From Halomonas elongata DSM 2581 (GTDB lineage: Bacteria > Pseudomonadota > Gammaproteobacteria > Pseudomonadales > Halomonadaceae): a DNA stretch of 64,000 bases. The translations under genes were made by a program, and so were the position numbers. This document shows, in pieces, positions 16,851 to 28,439 of the stretch. Position 1 is the first letter of the stretch. Each line of letters starts with the position of its first letter. Where the stretch lies: the NCBI RefSeq assembly GCF_000196875.2, contig NC_014532.2, positions 2,542,001-2,606,000 of the forward strand, in the 5' to 3' direction. The notes beneath the pieces are model-generated. The model had not been told where the DNA came from, did not search any database, and saw only the letters and a list, made by a program, of their open reading frames with translations.

Positions 16851-18839
16851 TCATCCGTCTCCGGGATGATCGATTCGCCGGTAACGATATCCCACTCCGG
16901 CGACCGTCTCGATGCAGCTCGCGTCCTCTCCCAGCTTGCGCCGAAGCCCGACCACCACGGCATCGACCTTGTTGCTGAATCCCGTGTAACGGCTACCCCA
17001 GACATCGCTGAGCAGTCGTTCACGCGTGACCGCCTCGCCCTCGCGGTCCACCAGATAGGCGAGCACCCCGAACTCCAGCGGCGTCAGGGCGATGCGTCGA
17101 TCCTGGAGGATCAGTTCATGTGCCTGTCGATCCAGCCACGGACTCTCGCCGGTCACCCCCAGCTCCATGGCCGCCAGCCACGCCAGCCAACCATCCACCG
17201 AACGAGGCCCGAAATCGAGTACCGCCGTAGTGTACTTGCGGCCGTCCAGAGATACGCCGCACTGCGGCAGTGGCTGGAAACCCAGGGTCTCGGCCACCGC
17301 TGCATAGGGAGAAAGATCGGCAAGCACCAGGTAGACACGACGCAGCGCCGGACGCATCTCCATGTAATCCCGCTTGAGGGCCAGCCAACAGGCAGCCTGG
17401 ACCTCGCCCGGTCGTTCGCCGTCGTCGCGCCCCAGCCAGCGACGGATGAACAGCACCCGCTGCCCTTCAGGCACGGGGGAGGCCTTCAGAGCTTCGCACC
17501 AGGCCAAGCTGACAGGGTCTTCGGCCAAGCACCCGGCTGGGGCCTGTCGTGGATCGAAACGGCAACACAAGCCCTGGCATTGCCCAACGGCATCCCGCAC
17601 CACGCAGAAAGATTCGGGCATCGCCTGCCACCAGCGCCACAGGATGCGTATCCCTTCGGGGCCTTCGTGGCGCTCGAGAATCTCCCGCAAGCTGTCGGCA
17701 TCCGATGGTTGGGCCGGCTCCACCACCAGCTCGGAACGATCGCTGGGAAAGAAGGCCTCGCGCACGACAGGATTCTCGACCAGATAAAGGAGATCGGCGG
17801 TGTAACGCCACAGCTCGCTGCGTCCCGAGCCAGTCGTCTGGGCCGCCAGCGCCTGCCAGGCCCGACGACGATAGCTACCGTGACGCTGCGGGTCACGCGC
17901 CAACAGACTCCTGCCGAGCGCCTCGCGTACCATCTCGTGCAGACCCAACCCATCCGGCAGGGCCTCGACGACATCGAGCCGGCGCAGGCGGGCATAGGCA
18001 TCGGCAGGCGAGGTCTCGGGGAACATCGCCTGCAGCAGCGGTTCGGTGATGCGACGCACCACACAGGCGCCTTCCAGCAGTCGACGCTGGAGAGCATCCG
18101 GGATATCCGCCAGATAGAGATCGGAGAGCTCATCCATGACGCGTTGCAGGGAAGCCTCGGGCAAGTGGAATTCTGGCCTTGCCGGCAGCGTCGCGGCCGC
18201 CATCCGGATCGCCATGGGATGACCATGCAACCGCCTGGCCAGAACGCTGGCCTGGGCATCGCTGAACTTCAGATGCTCCAGCCAGCGCTGCGCATCTCCC
18301 TTGTCCAGCGGACCCAAGGGCACCACGCGCACCTCGAGCCCCCTGGAGCCGACGAGCCAGCCCGTCGTCGGCCGATGGCGCCCACCGAACAGCAAACGCA
18401 CGCCCTCGGGCAACCGGGGCACCAACGATGAACGCAGCCAGGTATCCAGCAGGCGAAGCGCCTCGACGGAGTCCAGGACGACGATCAGAGGCGCCGACTC
18501 CCGCCCCTCCAGAATCCCGGCCAGATCCCCGGAGGCCTGGATGCCGACCTGAGCCGCCTCACCCAGTGCCACCAGAAAACCCTCGGGCGTCGGTTCGACC
18601 TCCCGGCCGTCCAGATACAGGCAGCGTGCCCCGCACCGCTCGGCATCGTGGACGAAGCGCTGCAATAGAGCGCTCTTGCCGATACCCGCCACCCCATGTA
18701 CCCACATCACCTTCGGCCCTGCCTCGTCGAGCAGGGTCGCCAGTTGCTCACGTTCCGCGTCCCGGCCCACCAAGTCACCGGCGAGACACGGGCCCGACCT
18801 TTCCAGCCCAGCCATCGTTTCCGCCCATATGCCATGCAC
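16851..18839 (-). CDS. STAND-like ATPase with GNAT-like region and C-terminal OmpR-type winged helix
   Basis: This 662-residue regulator has an unusual layout. Residues about 23-360 are an AAA/STAND-type ATPase module with Walker A HGVAGIGKS (48-56) and Walker B LIVVLDS (118-124). Residues about 370-545 look like a GNAT fold: EPAQPSDADSLREIL, FCVVRDAVGQCQGLC, and PYAAVAETLGFQPL at the end. Residues about 575-657 are an OmpR/PhoB-type winged helix: RRIALTPLEFGVLAYLV, VTRERLLSDVW, VDAVVVGLRRKL and ETVAGVGYRY. No receiver domain is present. It is divergent from the DUF1326-DUF2182 pair, its likely target. The GNAT assignment is by eye and may be a non-catalytic sensor. Confidence 0.82.
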   Translation of the reverse strand: MHGIWAETMAGLERSGPCLAGDLVGRDAEREQLATLLDEAGPKVMWVHGVAGIGKSALLQRFVHDAERCGARCLYLDGREVEPTPEGFLVALGEAAQVGIQASGDLAGILEGRESAPLIVVLDSVEALRLLDTWLRSSLVPRLPEGVRLLFGGRHRPTTGWLVGSRGLEVRVVPLGPLDKGDAQRWLEHLKFSDAQASVLARRLHGHPMAIRMAAATLPARPEFHLPEASLQRVMDELSDLYLADIPDALQRRLLEGACVVRRITEPLLQAMFPETSPADAYARLRRLDVVEALPDGLGLHEMVREALGRSLLARDPQRHGSYRRRAWQALAAQTTGSGRSELWRYTADLLYLVENPVVREAFFPSDRSELVVEPAQPSDADSLREILERHEGPEGIRILWRWWQAMPESFCVVRDAVGQCQGLCCRFDPRQAPAGCLAEDPVSLAWCEALKASPVPEGQRVLFIRRWLGRDDGERPGEVQAACWLALKRDYMEMRPALRRVYLVLADLSPYAAVAETLGFQPLPQCGVSLDGRKYTTAVLDFGPRSVDGWLAWLAAMELGVTGESPWLDRQAHELILQDRRIALTPLEFGVLAYLVDREGEAVTRERLLSDVWGSRYTGFSNKVDAVVVGLRRKLGEDASCIETVAGVGYRYRRIDHPGDG

Positions 18840-18858
18840 CTTCAGCCTAGCAAGACCG

Positions 18859-18898
18859 TCTCATCGTCGTTCCACGCCGATTCTCATGGAATTCTCAT
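18859..18898. promoter_or_regulatory. Phased TCTCAT direct repeats, candidate OmpR-type binding sites
   Basis: TCTCAT occurs at 18859-18864, 18882-18887 and 18893-18898. The last two are embedded in ATTCTCAT and lie exactly 11 bases apart, with the first about two turns upstream. Head-to-tail repeats with an 11-base period are the usual target of OmpR/PhoB-type winged helices. A TATAAG at 18931-18936 fits a -10 element for the DUF1326 gene, with no good -35, as expected for an activated promoter. Confidence 0.6.
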
Positions 18899-18994
18899 CG
18901 TCTCCTAGCCCGCACTTCCAGCCGGGACGCTATAAGTGAGGGGCACGGCATCCCGCGATGCCTGTCACGCACCCAACGAAGAGGAGGCAAGATC

Positions 18995-19600
18995 ATGACC
19001 CAGCAATGGCAAGTCGAGGGCACCTTCTTCGAGGCCTGTAGCTGCAAGGGAGCCTGCCCCTGCCTGTTCGCCGGAGACCCCACGGAAGGTACCTGCGATG
19101 CCCTGGTGGCATGGCACATCGAGCGTGGTGGCATGGGCGAGATTTCCCTAGACGGCTTGAATCTGGCCATGGCCCTGCACGCGCCGGGCAACATGACCGC
19201 CGGCGACTGGAAGGTGGTGGTCTACATCGATGACAGTGCCAGCCAGCAACAGCACGATGCTCTGGTGGAGATCTTCGGCGGATCCGCCGGAGGACATCCG
19301 GCCACCCTGGCCGATTTCGTCGGCGAGATTCTGGGCGTCGAGTCGACCCCGATGCGCTATGACATCGAGGGACGACACCATCGACTCGAGGTCGGCGAGA
19401 TCGCCGAGGCATCGCTGACCGCCATCGAGGGCCAGAACGGCGAGGATGTCACCATCAGCGGCCATCCTGTCGCGGTGGCACCGGGCAATACCGGCACGGT
19501 CGCGCGTTCGGAGCGCATCGCGCACAGTGGCTACGGCCTGGACTGGCGCTTCGAGGGGCGTACCGCCTTCTATTCACCGTTCCAGTATCAGGCGGCGTAA
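18995..19600 (+). CDS. DUF1326 domain-containing protein
   Basis: The 201-residue protein matches DUF1326. It has the cysteine-rich N-terminus FEACSCKGACPCLF with four Cys in a CxCxxxCxC arrangement, followed by EGTCDALVAWHIERG and a C-terminal IAHSGYGLDWRFEGRTAFYSPF. The Cys cluster suggests metal or redox binding, but the family has no established function. It has a strong GAGGAGG ribosome binding site. The DUF2182 membrane protein follows 21 bases later. The two families are frequently neighbours, so a soluble cysteine protein working with a membrane partner is a reasonable inference. Confidence 0.88.
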   Translation: MTQQWQVEGTFFEACSCKGACPCLFAGDPTEGTCDALVAWHIERGGMGEISLDGLNLAMALHAPGNMTAGDWKVVVYIDDSASQQQHDALVEIFGGSAGGHPATLADFVGEILGVESTPMRYDIEGRHHRLEVGEIAEASLTAIEGQNGEDVTISGHPVAVAPGNTGTVARSERIAHSGYGLDWRFEGRTAFYSPFQYQAA

Positions 19601-19621
19601 CGCTGCCGGGAGTCGCCCGGG

Positions 19622-20353
19622 ATGCCAACCGTTCCTCTCCAGGCACTGCGCCACAGCCAAGCCCTGCTGCTCGCCTGCCTGATCCTGGCTAGCCTGCTGA
19701 GCTGGTGGTATCTGGTGCGCATGGCCGAAGGCATGCCGACACTGGATACCCCCATGGCCTTCCAGCCCTGGGCGACGTTCAGCATGTGGATGGTGATGAT
19801 GGTCGGCATGATGCTACCCGGCGCGACACCCGGCATCCTGATGTTCGCCACTGCCAGGCCCCGCAGCGGCACGGGCGGAGCGCTGCCCTATCTGTTCACG
19901 CTCGGTTATCTGCTCGTCTGGGCGGGCTATGCGGCACTGGCCACGGCTGCCCAATGGGGCCTTCATGCATTGGGCCTGCTGACGCCCTCCCAGGCACTGA
20001 GCGGCCACCTTCTCGCCGGCGTGCTGCTGATGGCTGCCGGCATCTTTCAGTGGACGCCATGGAAGCAAGCCTGCCTGCGCTACTGTCGCAGCCCGCTGGG
20101 CATGCTCGCTGAAGGTTTCCCCGACAAACGGCATCGCGCCCTGCTCGCCGGCCTCCGGCTCGGCTTCTACTGCGCGGGCTGCTGCTGGGCATTGATGGCG
20201 CTGATGTTCGTCGGCGGCGTGATGAGCCTGGCGTGCATGGCGCTGCTGACGTTGGTCATCCTGCTGGAAAAGGTCATCGCCCCCTGGAAGCGACTGGACG
20301 ACACGCTCGGCCTGGTGCTGGTGGCTGGCGGCGGCTGGCTGTTGTTCATGTAG
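19622..20353 (+). CDS. DUF2182 domain-containing predicted metal-binding integral membrane protein
   Basis: The 243-residue protein has about six membrane helices. The DUF2182 signature is the Met-rich FSMWMVMMVGMMLPGATPGI (residues 58-77), accompanied by GVLLMAAGIFQWTPWKQACLRYC, LGFYCAGCCWALMALMFVGGVM and a final LEKVIAPWKRLD. The Met, Cys and His content has led to the family's annotation as a predicted metal-binding membrane protein, but transport or insertion activity has not been established to my knowledge. It is co-transcribed with the DUF1326 gene. Confidence 0.87.
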   Translation: MPTVPLQALRHSQALLLACLILASLLSWWYLVRMAEGMPTLDTPMAFQPWATFSMWMVMMVGMMLPGATPGILMFATARPRSGTGGALPYLFTLGYLLVWAGYAALATAAQWGLHALGLLTPSQALSGHLLAGVLLMAAGIFQWTPWKQACLRYCRSPLGMLAEGFPDKRHRALLAGLRLGFYCAGCCWALMALMFVGGVMSLACMALLTLVILLEKVIAPWKRLDDTLGLVLVAGGGWLLFM

Positions 20354-20455
20354 GCCAGGCAAACGGATGCTGACGTCCTGAGACCGTTGTGCAGGGTATT
20401 CGCCGCTGGCCGATGATCGTCCCCGGATCTACCCTGACAGGATCGCCATGAACCG

Positions 20456-20743
20456 ATGACCCACGCAATGAGCCCTCTCGAGTCCAAAGCCGCCATCTCC
20501 ACCGGTGTCGTGCACGATATCCCCGAAGACTTGCGACAGAGCCTCGTCGATGACGAATCGGCGTTGGAACGATGGGAGGACATTACGCCCATCGCGCGCA
20601 ATGAATGGATCTGCTGGGTCGAAGACGCCAAGAAACACGAGACGCGGCTCCGCCGCATCTCAAGGGTGAGTTCCGACCTCAAGGCGGGAAAGCGCCGCCC
20701 ATGCTGCTGGCCCGGCTGCCCTCACCGGAACAAGGGGAAATAG
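20456..20743 (+). CDS. YdeI/OmpD-associated (OmdA) family protein
   Basis: The 95-residue protein matches the C-terminal OmdA/YdeI domain: VHDIPEDLRQSL, ERWEDITPIARNEWICWVEDAKKHETRLRRI and a terminal KAGKRRPCCWPGCP. The Arg/Lys-rich helical region after the ETR motif is typical of the family. Related proteins have been called bacteriocin-protection or polymyxin-resistance associated, but the mechanism is not settled. It is a single gene. A second start four codons downstream (M5) is possible. Confidence 0.75.
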   Translation: MTHAMSPLESKAAISTGVVHDIPEDLRQSLVDDESALERWEDITPIARNEWICWVEDAKKHETRLRRISRVSSDLKAGKRRPCCWPGCPHRNKGK

Positions 20744-20807
20744 CCTCAATCCAGGTGCCTTTGACGTCCCATGCCGCAGCGGAACCACCCGCCGAAAGCA
20801 GCCTCAT

Positions 20808-21488
20808 CTAGCCTCGCCGCGACGCCAGCCGATCCGCCAGCCGGGTCGGTTCGGGCAGCTTGGTGCGTCCCAGGCAGGCCGTCGCCCAGTCCAGGGCCGT
20901 GGGCAGCGAGAGGCGGTGTCCCGGCGAGACGAACACCGGCTTGACGTTGGTGCGCGAACGCAGCACCGCGCCAATGGTGTCCTCGCCGTGCTTGAGTGGC
21001 GTCCAGTCGCCCTTCTCGTTGCCCGGCTCGGCATGGCGGCCACACAAGCGCGACTTGGCGATACCGAGAGTCGGCAGGTCGAGCCATAGCCCCAGGTGGC
21101 TGGCCACACCCAACCGGCGCGGGTGAGCGATGCCCTGGCCATCCACCATTATCAGTTCCGGCTGCGTCGTCAGCCTTGCGAAGGCGGCCAGGGCCGCCGG
21201 TACCTCGCGAAACGACAACAGTCCGGGAATATAGGGCATGCGCGTCGGCTCGCGATGCACCACCTGCTCCACCACCTCGAAGTCACCGGTGGCGATAGGC
21301 GGCCAGGCCAGCACGACCACCGCCGCCCGCGTGATCTCACCGCCCTCCTCGAAGCCGATGTCCACACCGGCGATCCGGCTCACCGGATCCAGACGATCCT
21401 CGAGCTCCACCCGACCGGCCAGCCGCTTCTGCAACTCGATGGCCGCCTGTGGCGCGAGGTTCCAGTCATGCAAGGGAGAGGTGGACAT
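20808..21488 (-). CDS. nfi: Endonuclease V
   Basis: The 226-residue protein is the size of E. coli Nfi. The conserved residues are visible in AGVDIGF (metal Asp), YIPGLLSFREVPA (wedge Tyr and catalytic Glu), LIMVDGQGIAHPRRLG (metal Asp) and GIAKSRLCG. Endonuclease V cuts the second phosphodiester 3' to deoxyinosine and starts repair of deaminated adenine. ATG 21488 has AGGAAG at a good distance; ATG 21506 is a weaker alternative, and the frame runs much further into sbcD without support. It is divergent from sbcDC. Confidence 0.95.
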   Translation of the reverse strand: MSTSPLHDWNLAPQAAIELQKRLAGRVELEDRLDPVSRIAGVDIGFEEGGEITRAAVVVLAWPPIATGDFEVVEQVVHREPTRMPYIPGLLSFREVPAALAAFARLTTQPELIMVDGQGIAHPRRLGVASHLGLWLDLPTLGIAKSRLCGRHAEPGNEKGDWTPLKHGEDTIGAVLRSRTNVKPVFVSPGHRLSLPTALDWATACLGRTKLPEPTRLADRLASRRG

Positions 21489-21563
21489 TCGAGCTTCCTG
21501 ATTCATGGCCGTCACTCGGGTTAGACTACGACTCTTGATATGCGATGAGCCACCGGGGCGCCG

Positions 21564-22789
21564 ATGCTGAAATTGATCCACACCGCCGACTGGCACCTGG
21601 GCCAGAGCTTCCACGGCCAGGAGCGCCACACCGAGCATCGTGCCTTCCTCGACTGGCTGCTCGAGACCCTGGTCGAGCGCGAGGCCGATGCCCTGCTGGT
21701 CGCCGGTGATATCTTCGACGTGGTCAATCCCTCGTTGCGCGCCCAGGAGCTCCTGTACGACTTCATCGTCGCCGCTCATGAGCGCCTGCCGCAACTGGAT
21801 ATCGTGCTGATCGCCGGCAACCACGACAGCGGCAACCGCATCGAGTTGCCCGCTCCGTTGATGCGCCGCCTGCGTACCCATGCACTGGGCCGCGTCGTGT
21901 GGCGGGAAGACGGCGAACTCGACGCCGACCGCCTGCTGGTGCCGCTCACCGACGCCACCGGCGCGACACAGGCCTGGTGCCTGGCGCTGCCCTTCCTGCG
22001 GCCTGCCGAGGTCACCGGTGGCGACGCCGACGACTATGTCAGCGGCATCTCGAGCGTCCATGAACGACTGATCGACACCGCCCGCCGGCGTCGCGAACCC
22101 GGCCAGGCGCTGGTCGCCATGAGCCACGCCCACCTGCATGGCGCCACCGTCTCCGAGGCCAGCGAACGGCCCATCGTGATCGGCGGCGAAGAGTCGATTT
22201 CCGCGGCCCTCTTTCCCGACGACATCGCCTATGTGGCGCTCGGCCACCTGCACCGTGCCCAGCAGGTCGGCGAGCCGCGTATTCGCTACAGCGGCAGCCC
22301 CCTACCGCTGGATTTCAGCGAGGTCGACTATCCCCACCAGGTGGTGGAGGTCAGCCTCGACGGCGAACGACTGGCCGGCAGCGAGACGCTCCGCGTACCG
22401 CGTCCAGTGGCCATGCACCGCCTCGGCCCGGCACCGCTGGACGAGGTACTCGCCGAACTGGATGCCCTGGCCGATGACCCGACCCTGCCCCGCGAACGCT
22501 GGCCATGGCTGGAAGTCACGGTCGCGCTCGATACCCCGGTGCCCGACCTCCGCGCCCGTGTGGAGTCGGCCCTGGAAGGCAAGGCCCTGCGCCTGCTGCG
22601 GCTCTCGCGCCGCCTGCCCCACAGCGAAGCCGACACCGCCTCGAAGCGCGTCGACCTGCAGACGCTCGGTCCGCGCAAGCTCTTCGAGCGCACCTGGCGC
22701 GAACGCTGGGACTCCCCGCCCGACGACGACGTCCTGGCCGACTTCGACCGCCTGCACCAGGAAGTGCTCGACGACCCGGAGGCCGGCGC

Positions 22790-22793
<4 letters not shown>
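21564..22793 (+). CDS. sbcD: Nuclease SbcCD subunit D
   Basis: The 409-residue protein is the Mre11-type nuclease subunit. All metallophosphoesterase motifs are present: HTADWHLGQ, AGDIFDV, IAGNHDSGN, MSHAHLHG and LGHLHRAQ. With SbcC it forms an ATP-dependent double-strand exonuclease and hairpin endonuclease that processes palindromes and protein-blocked ends. It is translationally coupled to sbcC through ATGA at 22790-22793. The C-terminal part is the usual capping region that contacts the SbcC coiled-coil base. Confidence 0.96.
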
Positions 22794-26104
<3,311 letters not shown>

Positions 26105-26153
26105 GTGCAGCCACCGGAAGGTGGAATCCAGATCGACACACGGAGGCACAAGG

Positions 26154-27017
26154 ATGCCAGACACCCCAGAGACGACGGCACGCAGCCTGCTGATCACCGG
26201 CTGCTCGAGCGGTATCGGCCATGCCGCGGCCCATGCAATGGCGGCGCGCGGCTGGCGGGTCTTCGCCACCGCCAGGAAGGACAACGACGTCGCACGGCTC
26301 GAAGAAGAAGGCCTCGAGGCACTATGGCTGGATCTCGCCGACAGCGCCTCGATCGAGACCGCGGTGGCGGAAGTGAGCCAGCGCACCGGCGGCGCGCTGA
26401 CGGCCCTTTTCAACAACGGCGCCTACGGCCAGCCCGGCGCGGTGGAAGACCTGACCCGCGACGTGCTCCGGGCACAGCTGGAGACCAATCTGCTCGGTAC
26501 CCACGAGCTGACCACCCGCGTATTGCCGATGATGCGCGCCCAGGGCCATGGTCGCATCGTGCACAACAGCTCGGTGCTGGGCTTTGCCGCCTTGCCCTAT
26601 CGCGGCGCCTATGTGTGCTCCAAGTTCGCCCTCGAAGGCCTGACCGACACCCTGCGCCAGGAGCTGATGGGCAGTGGTATCCACGTCAGCCTGATCCAGC
26701 CCGGCCCGATCACCAGCCGCTTCCGCGAGAACGCCCACCGCGCCTTCAAGGCGAATATCGACACCGCCCACAGCGCCCATGCCGACACCTACGAGAAAGT
26801 GGAAGCCCGGCTGGCCAATCCGGACGGCAAGACGCCTTTCGCGCTTGGTCCCGACGCCGTGGTGGAAAAACTCATCCACGCCCTGGAACACCCGCGCCCC
26901 AGGCCCCGTTACGCGGTAACGCTGCCCACCCACCTGTTCGCCGCACTCAAGCGAGTGCTCAGCACCCGAGGCATGGATCGAGTATTACTGCGCTCGACGA
27001 AAAGCGAGCGAGAGTGA
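26154..27017 (+). CDS. Short-chain dehydrogenase/reductase
   Basis: The 287-residue protein is a classical SDR. The cofactor motif is TGCSSGIG (residues 15-22), NNGAYG is the NNAG equivalent, the catalytic Ser is in VHNSSVLGF, and the YVCSK motif gives Tyr and Lys. The Arg in FATARK suggests NADP(H). It resembles the YbbO-type oxidoreductases, which act on aldehydes or retinal-like substrates. ATG 26154 has GGAGG upstream; an ATG 11 codons earlier is less likely. Confidence 0.9.
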   Translation: MPDTPETTARSLLITGCSSGIGHAAAHAMAARGWRVFATARKDNDVARLEEEGLEALWLDLADSASIETAVAEVSQRTGGALTALFNNGAYGQPGAVEDLTRDVLRAQLETNLLGTHELTTRVLPMMRAQGHGRIVHNSSVLGFAALPYRGAYVCSKFALEGLTDTLRQELMGSGIHVSLIQPGPITSRFRENAHRAFKANIDTAHSAHADTYEKVEARLANPDGKTPFALGPDAVVEKLIHALEHPRPRPRYAVTLPTHLFAALKRVLSTRGMDRVLLRSTKSERE

Positions 27018-27220
27018 GTGCTGAAAACCGGGCCTTCTTGCGTGCTGGTGCTCGACCTGAGCGAACGTGATCCGTGTCATCGAGTGGCATTGCCTGTTTC
27101 GAGTACAGGCCCCACTGATGGGTCGATGACGTCGTTCAAAGCCCGAGCTCTGGGCGGGATGATGGGCGAGCACGATGTCATGGATGATCGGCAGCAGCCA
27201 CGGGGCCAGAGCCGAGCCGC

Positions 27221-27724
27221 TCAGCGCTGAAACAGCATGGCGATTCGGGCCGCGACGAGCTTTCCGATGAGCTTGAAGGGGTAGGCCGAGTAGCTCGGTG
27301 CGTCGTCGGGGAGCGTGCTGCCTTCAGGCTTGAAACGGGTTTGAATGCGCACCTGCAACGGCCAGTCATCCTCGACGAACCGGTCTCGGCTCATGGACAA
27401 CCAGTGCCCCCTCTGGAAGTCGAGGTACATGAAGGTATTGCAACAGCTCGCCACGACACGGCTCGTGGGTGACGTGCTCTTCAGCTTGTGGTCGCTCAAA
27501 TGCTCGTCTCCCCTGGGGCATCTGACACGATCTTTCCGATAGAGCAGGTAGGCGGTCCCACCTGCCGAGTCCAGGATCTTCGGCGCATTGGGCAGTCGTT
27601 CGAGCTGCTCGGACCCTGCCTGACAATCATCGCAGTGACAGGCGGCACTCAAGATGGGGTGGCCGGTCATTTCAAGCTCGACTTCTCCGCATGTGCAGCG
27701 CGCAACGGTCCGCGACTCGGCCAT
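27221..27724 (-). CDS. GFA-like zinc-binding protein (DUF6151-like)
   Basis: The 167-residue protein begins with a CENP-V/GFA-type metal site: Cys10 and Cys12 in RCTCGEVEL, and Cys29, Cys31 and Cys34 in ACHCDDCQ. A further CC occurs in VVASCCNTFMYLDF. The rest (RGHWLSMSRDRF, PYKL-like C-terminus) resembles the DUF6151 subgroup, whose function is unknown. GFA-fold proteins include an S-(hydroxymethyl)glutathione synthase candidate, but that activity should not be assumed. The ATG at 27724 has CAGGAG upstream. The 200 bases between this gene and the SDR gene show no supported feature. Confidence 0.78.
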   Translation of the reverse strand: MAESRTVARCTCGEVELEMTGHPILSAACHCDDCQAGSEQLERLPNAPKILDSAGGTAYLLYRKDRVRCPRGDEHLSDHKLKSTSPTSRVVASCCNTFMYLDFQRGHWLSMSRDRFVEDDWPLQVRIQTRFKPEGSTLPDDAPSYSAYPFKLIGKLVAARIAMLFQR

Positions 27725-27800
27725 GAGAATCTCCTGTTTCTGTAGTGCTCGACATGTGTGCCCGGCTTTATTCGCCACCGGCAAAACGGGACGAATCCGC

Positions 27801-28289
27801 TCACTCGACACTCGGTCCAGCATGGCCCCGCAGCAGCCTCCACAATCGCCCCAGACCGACAGAAAAGACGAACAGGGCGAGGCCGACGACTACCGATACA
27901 CCACCTTGCCAGAGAACGGCATGGCTGGCCGAGGCCATTTGCGTGGCCAGCGTGACCACGCCACCGGCGAGATGATAGATACCGACAATGGCCGCTCCCA
28001 CTGCGACCAGTGTTTCGGTGGATGCCGAGGCATCGGTCGGCGCGGGCGACAGCCAGGCGGCGAGCGGCTTGCGTGCCAGGATCAGCGCCAGCCCCAGCAG
28101 CACACCGACCAGAAAATGCACGCTTTGCAGGAACAGGATGTTCGGGCCATCGGCAGCTTGTCCCGGTATCGAATTCGACCACGTTACATACAACGAAGCG
28201 GCATAATCCGGCATGCGCCTGACCACCAGCCAGATACCCAGCACGGCCAGCAACACTTCGGCCAACTGACGGGAATGATAACGGGGCAT
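27801..28289 (-). CDS. Predicted inner membrane protein, four helices
   Basis: The 162-residue protein has about four hydrophobic segments: LAEVLLAVLGIWLVV, LFLQSVHFLVGVLLGLALIL, TLVAVGAAIVGIYHLAGGVV and GGVSVVVGLALFVFSVGL. I do not recognise a named family. The ATG at 28289 has GAGGAC upstream, which is better than the start 13 codons earlier. It lies between the GFA-like gene and the flavin reductase gene on the same strand, but a terminator at 28382-28403 separates it from the latter. Confidence 0.7.
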   Translation of the reverse strand: MPRYHSRQLAEVLLAVLGIWLVVRRMPDYAASLYVTWSNSIPGQAADGPNILFLQSVHFLVGVLLGLALILARKPLAAWLSPAPTDASASTETLVAVGAAIVGIYHLAGGVVTLATQMASASHAVLWQGGVSVVVGLALFVFSVGLGRLWRLLRGHAGPSVE

Positions 28290-28381
28290 TTGCTGTCCTC
28301 GAGCCGCTTGATGAGGCCTCTCTGACACCCGGAAGATCCCCGAGTGACTTCATCATCATGCCACACCGCCTTGACACATAA

Positions 28382-28403
28382 AGCCCGGCACGCTGGCCGG
28401 GCT
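28382..28403 (-). terminator. Rho-independent terminator of the OYE gene
   Basis: The 8-base arms AGCCCGGC (28382-28389) and GCCGGGCT (28396-28403) enclose a 6-base loop. Read on the minus strand, the stem lies 37 bases past the stop of the reductase gene and is followed by TTATGTG. Confidence 0.65.
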
Positions 28404-28439
28404 GATGAACGAACCTGAACGGAGATTAGGTCACTGCCT

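Noticed and set aside
16671-18431. Long plus-strand open frame (586 codons) opposite the ATPase/winged-helix regulator
   Set aside because: The minus strand carries clear Walker and winged-helix motifs; the plus frame is a codon-bias shadow with no domain.
27018-27220. Possible gene remnant between the SDR and GFA-like genes
   Set aside because: Short frames on both strands show no recognisable motif, and the region may be plain intergenic DNA.
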